From NCBI RefSeq assembly GCF_003369915.1, contig NC_046677.1, forward strand, positions 22,028,913 to 22,092,912: 64,000 bases of DNA, in the 5' to 3' direction. The position numbers were made by a program, and so were the translations under genes. Below the pieces are notes generated by a model, which made no database searches, had not been told where the DNA came from, and saw only the letters and a program-made list of their open reading frames with translations. Positions 21,801 to 34,500 of this stretch are shown here, one piece after another (within the stretch, counting starts at the first letter, position 1; each line of letters starts with the position of its first letter). The DNA is from Drosophila miranda. Taxonomy: Eukaryota; Arthropoda; Insecta; Diptera; Drosophilidae.

Positions 21801-24800
21801 GAGGTCTCCAGAACCGACGGCTGCTCGAGAGCGGCGACTACATCGTGGTGTCCGTGGACGACGAGATCTACGACTCGAACCGACGGGTGAACATTATGGA
21901 ACGTAGTAAGTGGTTGGTTCGATCCAGGCGGTCCCGGCTAGAGTTCTAATGCATGGCACCATCTATTCCAGATTATTTAGATCCTTATATTAGAAAAGAA
22001 AAGAGCAAATCACTGGACAAAATCTCATTTCGTTCAGTTATAAAAATAAGCATGACATATCCACAAAACCCCCATATTCGGTAATTTATCTGAATCTTAG
22101 TTATCTAACTGTGCGTATTTCTGTTGCCTCTTTCAAAACAATCATTATACGATATTTTTAAAGGATCGATTTGAGTTTGCCTATCAACAAATGTAGTTTG
22201 AGTTCGTTGAGCATGTTTTCAATTAACTATTGGAAGATATCAATTAAGGCTATACTTTTGGCAGAGATATAGTGCCTTTTAGGGATCCTTTTCTTATTCC
22301 AATTATTTTTCAAAAATATCTAAAACAAGTTTCGATGTTAGAGTTCCATTTCCAGTAATTCTTTTGCATGGCTTTTCAATATTTTATGCATAATTCCGAA
22401 ACCCATTTTTGTCCGTCTATTCTTCCGTGTTTCATTGTGTTTCCAGCGATATTTGCTCGAAAATAAAGGAATATGCACGCAAGACTCCATTCCTGGTGCC
22501 ATATCATCAGCGTGTGTTCGACAACATATCGGTGGGTAGTACCTCAAATACTATATCCCATCAGATCTCTACTTTAACACTTGTTCTAACCAATCTAGGT
22601 CCCCATTTATGGCCTGCATCTGTACGATAGTGTTATGATATATGTACGCGCCATTTCGGAAGTCCTTAAGCTCGGCGGAGATATATACGATGGAAACTTA
22701 GTAATGAGTCATATATTCAATAGATCTTACCATTCAATACAGGGATTTGATGTAAGTACTCGAGAGTTTATTTAGTCTAAAAAAAGTAAAGCGGGAATAA
22801 ACTTTTGTTTGGGACAAATCGGAATATATTTTCCAGCAATATTCATAAAATTAAATATGCAATATCCCCTCGACTGTGCATATGAATAATTTCATTTTAA
22901 ATACGAACAAGTACAGGTGCAAAAACCAACAGTTCAGGTGCAAATGACCCAGTTAAGCGGCTGGACTGTCAACCAGTCCACAGTTGATTTGTCAACTGTC
23001 GGCACGATGCTAATGGGCTTTCAGCTGAGTCGTAGATATGCCTTCTGGGCGGCAGTCTCTGCTGGAATGTAGCTATTGCGGGGGTCATCAATCTCCTACT
23101 TCAGGTTGAACCCAGTGCTGCTGATGATGATGATGGGGGAGACAGAGAGTACAGGACAGGACAGAGTTTACGGATGCCAAATCAGCAGGGGGTTATCTCT
23201 TATATATCAGAAAAGTAACAGGAGAAGAGCCTCATCGAGTGCTTATTGGTCTCCTCTGATCTTAAAGTCGTATTAGAGGCATCTAAGTCCTGACACCATT
23301 ACGAATCCCTTACATATACGAGTATGCCTAACAAAGCTCCACTTCTCATCATTCCCATAGGTCTACATAGATGCCAATGGCGATGCGGAGGGCAATTACA
23401 CGGTAATAACATTGCAGAACGATTTAAGCAGCGGATACTCGGGCGGATCCCTGGCCAAGATGTCCATGCAGCCAGTGGGATTCTTTGCCTACAACAAGCA
23501 TTCCATGATACCCGTGAGAACCATCAGAAAAGAACACTATTAGTGGTGCTAAATAATTCCCCAATTCTTAGGAGTTCCGTTACATAAAGAATGACAGAAC
23601 CATACAATGGCTCAATGGTCGGCCACCACTGGCGGAGCCTGTCTGCGGCTTCCACGGGGAGCTGTGTCCGCGCAAGAAGCCCGATTGGCGGTACCTGGCC
23701 ACGGGTCCATTGTGTGCCCTAGTCGTGGTCGTGGCCATCGCTCTATTAATCAAGCAAGAACCCATCTTACCATTAGTTTGTCTTTCTACTAAAGTGTTTA
23801 TATGCCTTCGCAGACATTATCGCTATGAACAGACCCTGGCTGGACTCTTGTGGAAGGTGGACATGAAGGAGGTGACGGTCATCAATCTGGGCGAATACAA
23901 CAATCCCAGCAACAAGAACATAGTGGGTGAATCCTCATTAAAGCACTCTATTCAATGCCTCTCTTTAACGACCATATTTTTGACATTCTTGCAGTTTCAA
24001 ATCTGTCGTCAAAGTATCCTTGTGGTTGGGGAGCCGAACAAGAGGTCCTTTACAAATATTGGTAGGCATTAAGTATCATATTAAGGTCCATATTTCATTA
24101 TATTATCGTTTGATGCAGCTCTTTTTCGGGGGAATATTGTGGCCATGAAGAAGATTCACAAGAAGAACGTGGACATCACGCGATCGATACGAAAGGAATT
24201 GAAACTAATGCGTGAAGTTAGTCCGAATCAGTAGCAATCGACGCCCATAACCCCCGTCGTAATTCCAGGTACGGCACGAGAACATCATTAATTTCATAGG
24301 CGCCTCCACGGACCATGGATCCGTAATCCTATTTACCACGTACTGTGCCCGAGGCAGCCTGGAGGATGTGCTGGCCAACGAGGACCTGCATCTGGACCAC
24401 ATGTTCGTGTCGTCGCTGGTCTCGGACATTTTGAAGGGCATGATTTACCTGCACGACTCGGAGATCATATCGCATGGCAACCTGCGGTCCAGCAACTGCC
24501 TCATCGACTCCCGCTGGGTGTGCCAGATATCGGACTTTGGCCTGCAGGAGCTCAAGGTGGGTCAGGAGGAGCCGAACAAGTAAGGACTTACTGGTTGACT
24601 TTCCGCCGGGACGAAAGCACTCCATCTTTGGTCTTGTGACGTTCGCAGAAGTGAGCTGGAATTGAAACGTGCCCTGTGCATGGCGCCGGAGCTTTTGAGG
24701 GATGCCTATCGACCGGGCCGTGGCTCGCAGAAGGGGGATGTCTACTCCTTCGGTATACTCCTTTACGAAATGATTGGCCGCAAGGGTCCCTGGGGCGATG

Positions 24801-26621
24801 CGGCCTACTCGAAGGAGGGTGAGCCCAGAGATCCCTGGATTTAATTCAATAAATAACCGAAATATCTACATATCTTTTTCCAAAGAGATAATTAAGTTTG
24901 TCAAGTGCCCGGAACTGCTGCAGCACGGAGTATTCCGTCCGGCTCTGACGCACACCCACTTGGACATACCCGACTATATCCGACAGTGTCTCTGCCAGTG
25001 CTGGGACGAGGATCCAGAGGTCCGCCCGGACATTCGGCTGGTGCGCATGCACTTGAAGGAGTTGCAGGCTGGTTTGTATGTACCCAAAATGTGCCCTATA
25101 ATTTCACAAGGAAACTGTGTAGATGTGAATATGCGAGGAATGGGATATCCATCTGTGGGCTCCTTATTCTTTTTCTGCCTTCTGGGGGAAGAGTTGTTTT
25201 GGTACCTGTTTTCCAGGTTACTTCAACGAACGGACAGACGTCTAGGGTTACTTTAAATCTACTACTCATCAAACCCATTCAATCCATTTACAGAAAACCC
25301 AACATATTCGATAACATGCTCTCGATAATGGAGAAGTATGCCTACAATCTGGAGGGCCTCGTACAGGAGCGAACCAATTTGCTTTACGAAGAGAAAAAGA
25401 AAACGGATATGCTCCTCTACCAGATGCTGCCCAGGTGAGATTTTCTGATACCAAAGCATCGAGGAGTTTCCTTCAATTAAATCTTCCTTCCTTTGGCAGA
25501 ACTGTTGCCGAGCTACTGAAGCGAGGGGATCCCGTCGAAGCAGAATGTTTTGATTGTGTGACCATCCTGTTTAGCGACATTGTGGGATTCACGGAACTCT
25601 GCACCACCAGCACACCCTTTGAGGTGGTGGAGATGTTGAATGATTTGTACACCTGCTGCGATACCATTATATCCAACTATGATGTTTATAAGGTGCGGTT
25701 ATAGAGGAGCTTAAAGATTCATTCAAAAACGTTGATCCCATCCAGGTTGAGACGATTGGGGATGCCTATATGGTGGTGTCCGGATTGCCTCTGCAGAATG
25801 GAAACCGACACGCTGGGGAGATAGCCTCCTTGGCCCTGCACTTGCTGGAGACGGTGGCAAATCTCAAGATCCGCCACAAGCCCACGGAAACTGTACAGTT
25901 TCGCATCGGAATACACTCGGGCCCGTGTGCGGCAGGTGTCGTGGGACAGAAGGTATGTGAATCCCACAAAACATTAGGTGTATAATGTCTGTTGAAATAT
26001 CAAATCCTATTAGATGCCCAGATACTGCCTCTTTGGGGACACTGTGAACACAGCCTCGCGCATGGAGAGCACCGGAGAGTCCATGAAAATCCACATCTCA
26101 GAGGTCACGTACCAGCTCCTGCAGTCAATTGGCAGCTATGTCTGCATCGAACGGGGTCTGACCAGCATAAAGGTAAACTCAGAGTGTACAGGGTGATGGA
26201 TGTTTCTGTTGATTATGCAATCCAACTGTAATCGTAGGGCAAGGGCGACATGCGAACTTATTGGCTCACGAATCGCCTACAGCCCGAGCTGACGCCGGAC
26301 CTCATCAGCACCGTGGACACTGTGGATGCCTACTGTTCAATGAGCCGGACCAGCATGGATCACACAGTGCTGCAGTATCGCAGTCCCACGGCCATGCCGG
26401 GCAACATCAGAGCTGGTGCCTGCAACTGTGCCACGAAATGCTTGTACAGTCGTCGCTCCGATGACAATGTGACCAACTCCCACGAGACACCAGAGTTCCC
26501 AAAGATGACCGAACCGACGCCGATGAACTGCAGTCATCTGTGCGTGTGTCGCCTGAACAGCAGTCAACTTTTTAACAATCGCAGTCCGCGATCGGCGCCA
26601 AGCATTACCTTTAGACTATAA
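12836..26621 (+). CDS. Gyc32E: Receptor guanylyl cyclase Gyc32E (1208 aa, 23 coding exons)
   Basis: Single-pass receptor that makes cGMP from GTP at the plasma membrane. Exons: 12836-13051, 20887-21017, 21088-21199, 21264-21338, 21399-21506, 21569-21692, 21756-21905, 21972-22080, 22447-22531, 22599-22751, 23361-23513, 23572-23753, 23814-23922, 23995-24061, 24119-24216, 24269-24579, 24649-24818, 24886-25075, 25294-25434, 25500-25692, 25746-25952, 26014-26172, 26238-26621. All join in frame and total 1208 residues, close to the fly protein's roughly 1190. It has a signal peptide in about the first 45 residues, a ligand-binding ectodomain to about 515, a TM helix ([14 protein letters not shown]), a kinase-homology domain and a short coiled linker. 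The cyclase domain follows ([48 protein letters not shown]). The kinase domain keeps VAMKK and DFG but has SHGN in place of HRD, as expected for a pseudokinase. Intron 12 appears to be GC-AG. Gyc32E converges on hgo, 165 bp away. Confidence 0.93.
15845..16216. repeat. Diverged direct repeat pair in Gyc32E intron 1
   Basis: About 60-65 bp at 15845-15907 and 16150-16216 share the pattern AAAAGGAAAAC, then a GCAG-rich stretch, ATGAG, AGAGCATGATTAATTAA and TACATTC(T/G)TTTGA, about 305 bp apart. The two flanks also share GACGCCA/GGCGTCC-like bases less clearly. An old local duplication or two copies of a short element are both possible. Confidence 0.6.
16530..17530 (-). mobile_element. Decayed LOA/I-type non-LTR retrotransposon (RT end, RNase H, C-terminal zinc motif)
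   Basis: On the minus strand three pieces of one element appear in the right order. About 17480-17230 reads like the segment after the reverse transcriptase palm ([20 protein letters not shown]). About 17090-16870 is RNase H-like ([11 protein letters not shown], and a shifted frame giving a [13 protein letters not shown]-like motif). About 16720-16530 gives the C-terminal Cys/His motif [15 protein letters not shown] and ends at a stop. Frameshifts and stops separate the blocks, so the copy is dead. RNase H after RT points to the LOA or I clade, for example Bilbo-like elements of obscura-group flies. It lies antisense within Gyc32E intron 1. Confidence 0.7.
19746..20354 (+). CDS. Nested small multipass membrane protein (202 aa, unknown function)
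   Basis: Uninterrupted ORF from ATG 19746 to TAA 20354, inside Gyc32E intron 1 and on the same strand, ending about 530 bp before exon 2. It has four hydrophobic segments (about residues 7-24, 57-76, 99-117 and 136-166), separated by a basic loop (RIRRGRKPQ, 32-40) and a polar loop (about 77-98). The soluble tail (167-202) contains [17 protein letters not shown]. Codon use is GC-rich and gene-like, in sharp contrast to the AT-rich intron around it. I do not recognise the family; no enzyme or transporter motif is visible. Nested, intronless genes like this in flies are often testis-expressed, but nothing here shows that. It could be read as an alternative Gyc32E exon, but its own ATG, stop and membrane topology make a separate gene more likely. 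Confidence 0.7.
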   Translation: MAKFLPYPVCVFLMLQLTALVSMVDVEYKVVRIRRGRKPQAQMFWSFDAHELLCSPLYSLAAMSLFYYGYGLAYLRHEGPYKNLLLCLCNASVDLWRKFWPVMLLPWLMTVLPGVLPYPNRLWHCLTMDTSRMDFCFIHVVACVSFWIVSMMVVFLTFSFTVLSNLCLHRSTRIDRYVSPELRAYIRGINESYGFQLITIHP

Positions 26622-26786
26622 GAAGTCCATATCTTTGACAGAGGAGCTTCAGATGGGATCCACATCGATCTAGAACTATTTCCTGACGTCCATCAATGTT
26701 TATGTGTTTGTGATTCAATTATATACATATACGTAATTACATATTATTAGTACGTATATATTCTGTGCTTTAATTTGGCACAAGAA

Positions 26787-29006
26787 CTATTTCTGAGCTT
26801 TGCCAAGGGTAAAATTATCCTTTAGGGCCTGCCAGCATTCGTAGTAAGCGCCATCCAGCTTCTGGCATGTGTCCTCTCCCCATTTGGTCACGGCCAGACT
26901 CAGCGAGGACTCGAACATAAAGGCCTTAAAGGGATAATGGAAAGAGGATATCAACACTCTACACATGCTAAAGTTATTTCAGACCCAACACAAACCTGTG
27001 TTCCCTCAGCGATACGTTCCGGCACAAGTTTCGCATTCGAGGCGCCCTCAAAGCACTTTACATCCGGACCATGTGGGGTCATAATCGAGTGGAGAGTGGC
27101 TCCACCAGCGGCAAAGCCATCCTCCTTGGCCTCATATTTACCTAAAATCAAGCCCATGAACTCGCTCATGCAGTTTCCTATCGAAAAAGTGCAACATTAA
27201 TTATACAATATATATTTTTTTTGGTCAATCTCTACGTACTGTGATAGTAGGGCGGTCGGAACGTGTGCTCCTGAACGGACCACCTGGGTGGGAAGATGAC
27301 AAAGTCGGCAATGGCGGTTCCAGCCCTCAGACTTGGACACGTGAGGACTGTGAAGATGCTGGGATCGCAGTGGTCGAAGCTCACCGAATTGATGACCATG
27401 AACTTGGATAGATCGTATTTGTAGGGAACATAGTTTCCATGCCAGGCCACCACATCGAAGACACTGTGATTCTGCTGGGCAACAAAGAGACTGCCCTGGA
27501 ATTTGGATATAACCTGGAAGTCTTCAGATGCTTATTAGATTGACGGCTCGAGGCTGATGGGACTGTAGTCACCTTCGATGGGTCGATCATTGAACCAAGC
27601 CACTGGCGTTTCAAAGTCCCTGGGATTGGCCAGACCATTGGCACCGATGGGTCCCAGGTCTGGCAAAACGAAATGACCATCGTACACCTCCAGTATATAG
27701 CCTCTGAAAACCAATTTACCAATTAAAGATATGCTAATCCTCAGCCATTTCCTTACCTGGAGGGACCGTTCACACTGACAGCGAATCGAATGCCCTGAGG
27801 GATCACGCAAATCTCGTTGGGTGCCACTTTCATTCGACCCATCTCGGTGGTTATATCCAAAATTCCCTGCTGAGGCACTGGAATGAAGAATAGGGTATGA
27901 TACAATTATAGTATTCAACGGAAACAAACTCCCTCTTACCGATCAAGAAATCACCATCGCTGTTGTAGAAAGCCGAGTTATCCATGGACTCGTTGCACGA
28001 GTATATGTGGATCGCCAGCCCATGTCGAGCTCTAGGATCCCCAGCGCCACAGACCGTATGCAGACCCTCTACGAAAGTAACCTTCCTGCCCTGCTGAGGC
28101 GGCAAATCGAAGGGTTTCCAGCGAAGCTAAGTAGCGAAAGGGATTGCTGCACATTTCTATGATAAACATCAATGAATATTCACCTGATTTGGGTTTGGTG
28201 GCTGCTCATCCCAGTTTTGCTTGAAGTAGGGCGCTCCTTTAAACGGCTGGAATGGCTGATGCACTGCCGAAGGCAGTTTTCTGTAGAGCCAGGTTCTTAC
28301 GTTTTCGGTTCTTGGCGCTGTGAAGGCGCTTCCTGAGAGTTGCTCTGCATAAAGTTTGTAAGGACAAACCTGAGGCGAGTTCTGACCCAGCGGCAAGGAG
28401 TTGGGATACCGCTCATCCTCGGAGGAAAAGTGCGAGCCAAAACCCGACAGGTACTAAATTGAAAAGATGATAGCTCTATAAATGTTATGCCGGAGATTTG
28501 TACGATCTCCCAATCGGAAACTTGTTTATTTCGAAGAAACCGGAGAGGATGAATGTGATACAGTAAGCATTATGTGATCCGTGTTGTCCATGTTTAAAGA
28601 TCTTAAGTTTTTAATCAAATCGTAGATTGAAGAAAGGACCTAAAATCAACAGGCCGCTTGGCAAAGCGATTCCAGAGTATTAGAATACACAGAGGGATAT
28701 AAATTATGAGTCTGATAACTCAAAAATCAAATGAACTAAACCGATTTAACGATATGATGATATTGTTTCTATAAGCTGGTAGCACTGTACGAGTATTGCA
28801 CTCATTTTCTAATTTTTTTGCAATAATCCATTGTCTATAGATGTTGATCAAGAAACATAGACTGTTTATACACTCTTAAACTGTTGTTGGGTTCTAAAAA
28901 TATCACTCGCAAGCCGCGCACAGCTTTCTTTTCTAGCCAAATCCAACGGATTAAGATTCACGAGTCACGAAATGTTTGAGCAAACGTTTACCTTATACTG
29001 CGACAT
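26787..29006 (-). CDS. hgo: Homogentisate 1,2-dioxygenase (441 aa, 8 exons)
   Basis: Cytosolic iron dioxygenase of tyrosine/phenylalanine catabolism that opens the homogentisate ring to maleylacetoacetate. Coding exons, 5' to 3' on the minus strand: 29006-28992 (MSQYK), 28453-28184, 28126-27940, 27877-27757, 27703-27573, 27521-27240, 27177-26996, 26924-26787. They join in frame to 441 aa, the family's usual length. Family landmarks are [105 protein letters not shown] and [16 protein letters not shown]. The last two blocks carry the His/Glu/His iron ligands. The 51-bp intron 27572-27522 has a CTAAT branch site. It converges with Gyc32E. Confidence 0.95.
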
Positions 29007-29026
29007 ATCCTCAAGCGGTCAAAAGT

Positions 29027-29067
29027 ATCAACTGAACTTCGTCGATCAGCAGAGACTTGTATTTATA
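29027..29067 (-). promoter_or_regulatory. hgo core promoter
   Basis: On the minus strand TATAAATA (29067-29060) is followed by a TCAGTT initiator (29035-29030), giving a start about 30 nt before the ATG at 29006. The spacing (about 34 bp) is slightly long. The first coding exon is only 15 nt and is followed by a 538-bp intron. Confidence 0.5.
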
Positions 29068-31532
29068 CACGATCGGTCGAGTCAGGCCACTTGTTTACCA
29101 GTTACTAGATGGCAAGTGTTTTGAATACCTGCTGGAGAAACTAGTCGCCGGGAATAGGCCAGTCCTCCAAAATCTACCGAATGATAGCAGAGGCAAAAAC
29201 CAACACCTGCGCCCCCGGTTGTTTATGCGAGATTGTTTTGATTTTGCTTATATCTAAATCAAAGCACTGAACCTCTGGGGAGGCATATCATGGGTCGAAT
29301 TAGCATAGCGGATATTCTGGTTTTCCGGCCCCTAATACTACAGCTAGATGTATGCCTAATCAGAAGCAATCAGAAGCAAGTACCGAACCGGTGGGCCTTT
29401 GAGATAAATTGAGAACTTCAAATGGAAAAGAGTATTTTCCAGTCGATGGATATCTGCTTGACGCTTAACAGCAATAATAACATCTCGTTCTCTCAATCCA
29501 AATCCCTCTACAACAAATTTAAAATAGGATTATAATTATTCCCGCTGCTGTTAGCAAATTTAGCAGTCAAATTTCAGTCTTTCGGTAGCTGGCTTTCGAG
29601 ATAGCGGCTGGCTTTTGAGCGCACTCTTGTGGCTTTTCAACACAATATTGAAGATAGCCTGGAGCCACTTTTTAAAGCCACCCTGAATAATTGTCGTGAC
29701 AAAAATATGTATGGGCGTTACTTAAACTAATGAATTGCTATCAGGGTGTCACATCGGTGTTAGAGACATCTTCCTGGGCGACTTTTCTGTGCTGCTTAAG
29801 AACGTAGATCGCCACTGAAACGACCCGAGTTTGGTCGGTCGAAACATACCCTTTACTTTACAATTCATTAGAGATTGTGGCACTTTTTGAAGACGCTGGC
29901 CTTCAATATAAAAAAATTATTACTAACAAATTAAATTAGAGCGGCTAGAGCCGGAGCTCTACATTTATACCCGATATTCAGCCAGATGGCGGACAGGAAA
30001 AGGCTGAAGTTTTCCGCACATCGGGGACTTGACTTGTTCTGCAAAACTAACTAGATTTCCTCAAAGGGTAATGAACGAGAACTCGTATGTAGATTGTACA
30101 TATTTTAGGATACGGATAAATTGTGAACACTTGTTTCCCGCACACTGAATTTTTACTGTTTTTTTTAACCAATCAATACATCTACTGGATATGGTATTTA
30201 CATATCTAATTTGAGGTGCTATGCTTCTAATCTGTTTTGTCCGTGAAATTGATTGGTTGGAAAAAACTAACTAACTCACTGCATCTCCCATTGGTACCAT
30301 GGCAACAGTAAGATGTAACACCTCTGAGGAGGACGAGGACCAGCAAAGCACTCGCAAAATTCATCTTCGGTCTATGCCGCGACGACGGCAATTGTTGGTC
30401 GGTAGGGTTATACGATAATATAATGTATATAATATAAACTAAAATAGTTGTTAGGCCAATCAATCCATCTTCTGGCTATGGTAGTAATCTATTTTGGCAT
30501 GCTTCAAATGTTTTGTGCCCTTGAAATTGATTTGTAGAAAAAAACTAAAACGAAATTTGAAAAACGAGCGAGAAGGTTGGGAGATGGGCTCGCAAACGCA
30601 GCCTTTTGGGAGTTACACATATCCACTTTTGGCACAAATCGAACTCCAAATCCACTTTTTGATAATCGTATTGAGAAAAACGCAGATTGGCCATCTCGGA
30701 CTCGAGATGTAGTTGCTCAGGGGTGGGGCCCCATGCTGTGGTCTTCGGGATGGTCTTCTTGACAGCAAGCGTTTGACGCCATTTCCGTAGTATGCACCTT
30801 CCAAGATGCTAAGTTAAGTAGTAAAGTCCAGTAAGCCACTAAAGTAAGTAACTAGTCGTGTAATTTATTGCGGCAAAGATTCAAAGTTATAGTTATGCGG
30901 TAGGCAAATACAATACAGTTGATGTGTCTTTCATGTCCGTCCGTTCGGTTCGTCTGTCTGTCTGTATATTAAAATACTTAAAGTACTTTTATGCAGTAAT
31001 TAAGACTAAATTAGTACGAGTATATTAAATTAAACCGTTTAAGGACATGCAGCGCTCGTGAGTAAAAGCGGAGATTCACTCACAGGACTGGCGAAATCTA
31101 CAATATACGATGGATACAGATCAGATGATTCTGGCTGATGACAAATATGCACGGCATATCTGGAATGGTGTGGGATGAATCGTGGGATGAATCGATATCA
31201 AATCATATTTTGATTGCTCAGATTATAAGGTCATAAGAAGGTTATACGAATATAAGGAAAGTTTATCTGAGTTTCATATGCTTCGTCTATGAACTTTACA
31301 CCTAAACAGAAATTCACTTAAATAAGGGTACAACTTGAGAGAAATATTGTTGACAAACCAATCAATATAATTAGGTTTTGTCCCGAAAGATCGTGATACT
31401 TCCACTCGGTTGGGGCGATTAAAATGACGGACACTGGTACGCTTATGAGTGCTACGTTACGTTACGATACGTATGAGGATAGATACTGCTGGGGAAATAC
31501 TGCATCTGCGTCTGCGTCTGCTGGCAAGGATC
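29068..31532. other. Intergenic, hgo to CG4751; no gene seen
   Basis: About 2.5 kb of mostly AT-rich DNA upstream of hgo and downstream of CG4751. It holds a diverged direct repeat of about 100 bp (30168-30275 and 30455-30555, sharing CCAATCAAT.CATCT.CTGG.TATGGTA and TTTTGT.C..TGAAATTGATT). A TCTGTCTG run lies near 30952-30964, and an AATAAA on the minus strand near 30868 could end CG4751 transcripts. Short ORFs here lack any supporting signal. Confidence 0.6.
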
Positions 31533-34500
31533 CTAATCGTGCGACAGGTTCAGGATGTCATCGCTCATGCTGCTCTTGGGAATCTTGGCTGGCGGCGGTG
31601 CAGCCAGATCGGCCACCGAGGCAAACTCCATGCGTTTTTTGGGCACCCCGCTGCCGAGAAGGCCGCCCGGGGGCGCCAGCTCCCCGTACAGTCGGCTCAG
31701 GTCTGGCGATGGCCGTCGGTGAGAGGAGCCACTGCTGCCATCGGACGGGGCCGGTGACGGTGTGTTTGACGGCACACTCGATATGGCCAGATCCACGGCA
31801 CTGAAGTTGTATTTGCTACCGGAGTTCGAGTTGCTGCCACCACCGCCGCTGCTGGACGACTTGGTTGGGGTGAGTCGCTCCAGGGCCGGCGAAGCCGAGG
31901 ATTCTCGGGTGCGCGCCGACGATGGTGTAGTCGACTTCGGTGGCTTCATCATCATGGCCGACAGCGACTCTTGTTGGATCTTGAACAACGCCGACGGCGA
32001 CATAAACATATTGTTGGCGGCCAGGGTCGTCTTCGAGAGCGGATCTGGTATGCCGTATTTTCCGTGCTGCTGCTGGAAGAAGGCCGCATAGTCCTGCATT
32101 TTTTCCTGGGCCAATGCATTGTAGTAGGCGGCCGGACTCGACAGTGACGAGGGCGAGGGTACACCCGTTCCGCCAGCACCGCCCGACGAGCCGGAGGATT
32201 TCATCGAGTTCGACGAGGAACCGGCCCCCACCACAGCCCCCGATGGCGTGGCAAACAGGGCATCCAAGTCGGCGGCAGCCTTGTTCTGACGGTACAACAG
32301 CGCCTTGATCTCCGAGTCCTGCTTCTCTAGCTGCAGCAGCTGGTTCAGCATATCGTTTCCCATGTCCTTTTGTTTCTGCTTTGAGCTGCCGCCGCCGCCA
32401 CCACCCCCACCGATGCCTGCTCCAGCGTTAAGCAGGGCCGAGAGTTCGTTGTGGGCCCCGGCCATGTGCTTGTTGGAGGCCATTGCCGCCGCAAACTGAT
32501 TGTTGGGATCGAACAGTTTGGTGTAGGTCTGTAGCAGAGCCGTGTAGTCCGCCTGGGCCGACTGCTGCTGCAGCTGATGTTGTTGCTGCTGCTGTAGTTG
32601 TTGCTGCTGCTGTTGGTGTTGTTGCTGTTGCTGCTTCTTGGAGCTGCTGCTGCTGCTGGCGACTGGAGGCGGAGGAATGGCAGCGGCGGCCAGACCAGCC
32701 ATCTGTTGCTGCAGGAACGCGTTGAGGTCATTACTCTGCTTACTTTGCTGCATGTAGGAGTCGTAGCCGAGCAGCTTCGAGGCCTGTATCAAGTTGTTGT
32801 AGTCCGCATTGAGGGCAGCCGCAGCTGCCGCAGCCGAAGCGGAGGCAGACGTCGATGGGGACGACTTCGAGGACTTGCCAGACGACGAGTTCGAGGGCTG
32901 GCTGCCAGTGAGCGCACTGGCCGTGGGCACTCCCAGTCCCGCTCCTGTCAGATAGCTGTAGTCGGAGCCGAATCCAAGGGTGCCCAGTGTGGTGGCTCCC
33001 AGCGCCTCTGCCTGCTGCAGGAGCAGCGCTGCATACTCCGGGGAGCGGATAAGCTCGCTCATCTTCAGGGGATCGTTCTTCAGCTCGTCCAGCTCCTTCA
33101 TCAGCTTCGTTTTGTACGAATTGGACGTGGAGCTCGAGTTCGAGGAGGACGACGACGATGAGGATTTCGACGACCTTTCAGACTTGGATTTACTGTTGCT
33201 GTGGCTGTTGTTGTTGCTGCTGCTACCACCACAACCACCTCCACCTCCACCGCCTCCCGCGCCCGTGGGCAGTGGCATGTTGAAGCTGTTCGAGTAGGCG
33301 GCCACCGCTGCTGCGACATTCGGATCATTTAAACCGCCCATGGCCGCTGCTGCCGCCGCCGCGGATGCGGAAGCCGCATTGGCTGCATTGCTGCCCTGCT
33401 TGGAGCCTCCCACTTTCGCCGCAGCTGCCGCCAACTGATTGAGCGACGAGTTGCCGTAATCCTTGCGCTGCTGCTGGAAGAGGGCTGCCAGATCTGCTTG
33501 CAGGAAGTTCGGCGGTAGCTGTCCGGCGAGCTGGGCCAGACTGGCGGCCATCAGATCGTTGGCTGTGGGTAGACAGGCCGCTGCTGGTGGCACCAGGGCA
33601 CCTGCTGCTGCCTCGTACTTGTTGGGCGTAATGCTGGGGCTGTTGCGGGCAATGTCGCTGACACTGAATTTGCCCGGACTTGGCGCTGGCGAGTTTCGAG
33701 TGCGGGACGTGGACGTGTGGGACGAGGCGTCCGATTTGGCCGGCGACGGAGAGGCTCGCACGGGCACCTCGAACTTAGCCGGACTGGCAGAGTTCGATAT
33801 GGTGATGGGGCTATCCCGCGGCGAGGCGGTCAACGCAGAGGTCAGGGCTGAAGTTGTGACGGCTGAGGGGGCGATTGCCACACTTCCACTCGGTGTCTGT
33901 GGGGGAAGCAGCTGGCTCGTGGTCGCCGACGGTGGCATTGCAGGAGCCGCAAGATTTGGCAGAACTGCGGGTAGGCTGCTCGTGGGATTGGGAGTCGCTA
34001 GTGGCGACAGCATGCGCACTGGATTCATGTTCAGGCCGGATGGCATACAGAGCTGCTCCTGCAGCGACATCACCTTGAGGTCCCTCGCCTTCTGTTCAGC
34101 CTGGGCAGATGATTCCTCTTCCGCTTTGCGCGCACTCTCCTCAATGGATGTCGCACCATCGGCGAGAGGCTCTTCCTTGGCCGATGACAGCTTCACATCG
34201 CTAGAGGCCTCACTAGTCGCCCCAGCACCGGCTCCTGGCTGTGTCTCCATCTTCACATCCATCTCATCGTTGTCGATAATCTTAATGGTTTTCGGTGGTA
34301 TGAAATCGTCCTCTTGCTCGCAGTCCAGCACAGCGCATATCCAGTTCCACAGCGCCTTGTCGCTCTGCTTCGATGGGAATTTCGGGTACAAGGTGTTCTT
34401 CAGCTTTTCGTTGTATGTCACATCGTTGTTGAAGATGTTGCGGAACTTGACCACTTCGCCGCGATACTGTGAGTAGTAATCCACGCACAGCTGTATCTCT

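Noticed and set aside
30227-30804. Small frames downstream of hgo
   Set aside because: They overlap a diverged direct repeat and lack coding signals.
33463-34476. 337-codon plus-strand frame opposite CG4751
   Set aside because: Antisense shadow of the GC-rich low-complexity CG4751 exon; no family features.
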